Position numbers and translations under genes: made by a program. From the IMG/VR virus record IMGVR_UViG_3300048592_000194, positions 1 to 45,309 of that record: a stretch of 45,309 nucleotides of DNA, one strand, 5' to 3'. Under the pieces are notes generated by a model that saw nothing but the letters and a program-made list of their open reading frames with translations, did not search any database and was not told the DNA's origin. How positions within the stretch are numbered: the first letter of the stretch is position 1; each line of letters opens with the position of its first letter. The DNA comes from a virus. This document shows positions 43,783 through 45,309 of this stretch, in pieces.

Positions 43783-44812
43783 AGAAGGCGAGGGGCAGGA
43801 TGCTAGCCAGCCTCTCGTTTGCTTTATCGGCCATTTCGGAATCGATCTCACAGCCAGCATAGCGGCGGCCGGTCGCCATGGCGGCGAGTGCTGCAGCGCC
43901 CGATCCGGCGAACATATCGCCGACGATGCCATGAGGCGGACAGGATGTGCGGATCAGGGTTTCAAGCAGTCCTACCGGCTTCTCGGTGGGATGGATTGCG
44001 CGACCGTGCATCGATCGCATGTAGATGACTGAGCGCATCAGCCGTGGGCCGCCGTCCTCGGAAACGTAGTTGGATGGACCTCGATTGCCGGTATGGTGTT
44101 TGGGTCGCTCCTTGCGGCGTACCGTGCGCGGCGTCGCATCAAGGGTTTTCTGCACGTCGTTGTAGACCGCCGCCCATGGCGCGTTGTCGCATGTCGCACC
44201 CCCGCGTGATTCCCGTGAGAGTGCAGGCGCGTCAGGTAGCGGCATCCAGTGAGTAGGTTTGCCGCTGAACGCTTTGCCATAAGTATTGGTGTAGGCACCG
44301 CTCGCAGAATGCTTGCCTAACTCTACATGCGCCGCCAGCGTGGGATGGTCGGCCCAACAAAGCAGGATGCGCTCGCCCTTCGGCTCAGAACCAATCGGCT
44401 GCCAAGTCGTGACGCTCTCAGCCGGGGAAGGCGTCGGGGCAGCGTAGAGGGGCTGAACGTCAGCCATTGTTTCGCTGGCGCTGTACGCCTCAAGGTTCTT
44501 TGCTGCTTTGCGGGCATCATCCTCGTTGACGTAGGCTTTCAGTCCGGCGTCGCCATTGGCGCGGTGCCAGCCGACAAGCCAAGCTGCGGGCTCGGCCGTG
44601 TTCCCACCTTGGGTGCGAAGGGATCGGCGATTCCAAACTACCCGCGCCGTCTCGTGATTGTAATAACTGACGGATGGGTTAGGGCAGTCTCGTCCTATGC
44701 AGTGGATCATCAACCCACGATGGCCCTCGCCAGAACCCATCACCGTTGGCTCGCTGCCGCAAAATGGGCAGGGCAATATCGTTCCCAGCGTTCCTTCGGC
44801 AGGATTGGTCAT
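43763..44812 (-). CDS. Chimera: Lar-like zinc ribbon, DUF551-like segment and methyltransferase C-terminal half
   Basis: 349 aa. Residues about 12-60 read [10 protein letters not shown]...C-I-G-R-D-C-P...W-N-R-R, as in Lar restriction-alleviation-type ribbons. Residues about 135-190 resemble DUF551 ([10 protein letters not shown], then [10 protein letters not shown]). The C-terminal part has [11 protein letters not shown] and [13 protein letters not shown] (about 303-315), the substrate-positioning and AdoMet sites of N6-adenine methyltransferases. The catalytic DPPY-type motif is not present. Methylation activity is therefore doubtful. Downstream of the pentapeptide gene by ATGA overlap. Confidence 0.75.
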   Translation of the reverse strand: MTNPAEGTLGTILPCPFCGSEPTVMGSGEGHRGLMIHCIGRDCPNPSVSYYNHETARVVWNRRSLRTQGGNTAEPAAWLVGWHRANGDAGLKAYVNEDDARKAAKNLEAYSASETMADVQPLYAAPTPSPAESVTTWQPIGSEPKGERILLCWADHPTLAAHVELGKHSASGAYTNTYGKAFSGKPTHWMPLPDAPALSRESRGGATCDNAPWAAVYNDVQKTLDATPRTVRRKERPKHHTGNRGPSNYVSEDGGPRLMRSVIYMRSMHGRAIHPTEKPVGLLETLIRTSCPPHGIVGDMFAGSGAAALAAMATGRRYAGCEIDSEMADKANERLASILPLAFFHEEQR

Positions 44813-45309
44813 GTCATCAGCCCTCGCACACGCGCCAGATCAATCATCGACCGGACGATTATATTGGTTTCGTCGAGCAGCTTCTGCCCCTTGCGCGTTG
44901 TTTCCCAATGCGCTTGTGCCTCTGAGATCGTGAAATAGCGGCAGCCGGCCTTTATCATCGGCTCTTTGTCGTCTTTCAGCTTTTGAAGGAAGAAGGCATA
45001 TCCATCGCTGCGGGTGGGGCCTTGGATGATCCATTGTTCGCCGAGGTCCGCGCTGCTGAGGTCCGCGCTGCTGAGGTCCGCGCTGCTGAGGTCCGCGCCG
45101 CGGAGGTACGCGCTGCTGAGGTCCGCGCCGCGGAGGTACGCGCCGCGGAGGTCCGCGCTGCTGAGGTCCGCGCCGCTGAGGTCCGCGCCGCGGAGGTCCG
45201 CGCTGCTGAGGTACGCGCCGCGGAGGTACGCGCTGCTGAGGTCCGCGCCGCGGAGGTACGCGCTGCTGAGGTACGCGCCGCTGAGGTCCGCGCTGCTGAG
45301 GTCCGCGCC
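44809..45309 (-). CDS. Pentapeptide-repeat protein, C-terminal part (continues from base 1)
   Basis: Continues the A-(D/Y)-L-(S/R)-(G/S) repeats down to about 45035. A non-repeat C-terminus of about 75 residues then begins [18 protein letters not shown] and contains [10 protein letters not shown], ending at TGA 44809-44811. The end overlaps the start of the chimeric methyltransferase gene by four bases. Bases 45168-45309 repeat bases 1-142 with a single difference and should be counted once. Confidence 0.85.
   Translation of the reverse strand, partial: GADLSSADLSGAYLSSAYLRGADLSSAYLRGAYLSSADLRGADLSGADLSSADLRGAYLRGADLSSAYLRGADLSSADLSSADLSSADLGEQWIIQGPTRSDGYAFFLQKLKDDKEPMIKAGCRYFTISEAQAHWETTRKGQKLLDETNIIVRSMIDLARVRGLMT
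45035..45309. repeat. 15-bp tandem repeat array (pentapeptide coding), right arm
   Basis: About 18 units of the same 15-bp repeat as 1-370. The order of unit types in the last nine units (cct, ccg, ctt, acg, att, ccg, att, act, ctt by X/Y/Z bases) matches the first nine of the window except for one base in the ninth unit. Confidence 0.95.

Overview
The window is essentially a whole genome of a tailed dsDNA phage (podovirus-type layout) infecting an alphaproteobacterium, most likely one of the Hyphomicrobiales/Rhizobiales. This rests on the high GC content, GcrA- and GapR-type proteins (alphaproteobacterial cell-cycle and nucleoid factors), frequent leaderless or TTG/GTG starts, and many short conserved proteins typical of rhizobial phages. 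Positions 1-142 and 45168-45309 are the same sequence apart from one base. Overlapping them gives a circle of about 45,167 bp and restores one uninterrupted pentapeptide-repeat gene across the junction, so the contig is probably a circular genome opened inside a repeat.

Layout. (1) Leftward operon PL, 4037 down to 1, continuing through the circle junction to 45309 and down to 37743. It starts with three small proteins, then a recombination module (ERF annealing protein, DnaQ-like exonuclease, YqaJ exonuclease, NinB, HNH), the pentapeptide protein, and a long accessory tail of zinc-ribbon proteins, a chimeric methyltransferase, DUF4326, DUF5131, a TrpF-like cassette, DUF551 and an RNA ligase-like protein. 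(2) Immunity region 4040-5540: a short XRE repressor followed by a signal-peptide microprotein (leftward, ending at a strong terminator) and a divergent Cro-like gene. PL and PR carry near-identical promoter/operator modules. (3) Rightward early genes 5540-11327: regulators, DNA methyltransferase, RusA, HNH, GapR and two replication-type proteins, mostly joined by 4-base ATGA/GTGA overlaps. (4) Late region 11324-37735: a promoter followed at once by a terminator, then terminase, split portal, ADP-ribosyltransferase-like protein, scaffold, major capsid protein, adaptor, tail/appendage and internal virion proteins, and a lysis cassette (lysozyme, 3TM holin, small membrane proteins).

Four features stand out. 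The major capsid gene is split by a 943-nt group I intron encoding an HNH homing endonuclease. A freestanding HNH gene sits against rusA and carries a recoded copy of the rusA 3' end. The portal gene is interrupted by a 289-bp segment bounded by an 18-bp direct repeat that reproduces the same stop/start overlap on both sides. An 816-bp element with perfect 24-bp terminal inverted repeats and an 8-bp target duplication carries only a TrpF-like TIM-barrel gene and no transposase. A repressor/Cro switch is present but no integrase, excisionase or partition gene was recognised. All functional names come from reading motifs and family resemblance; no database search was possible.
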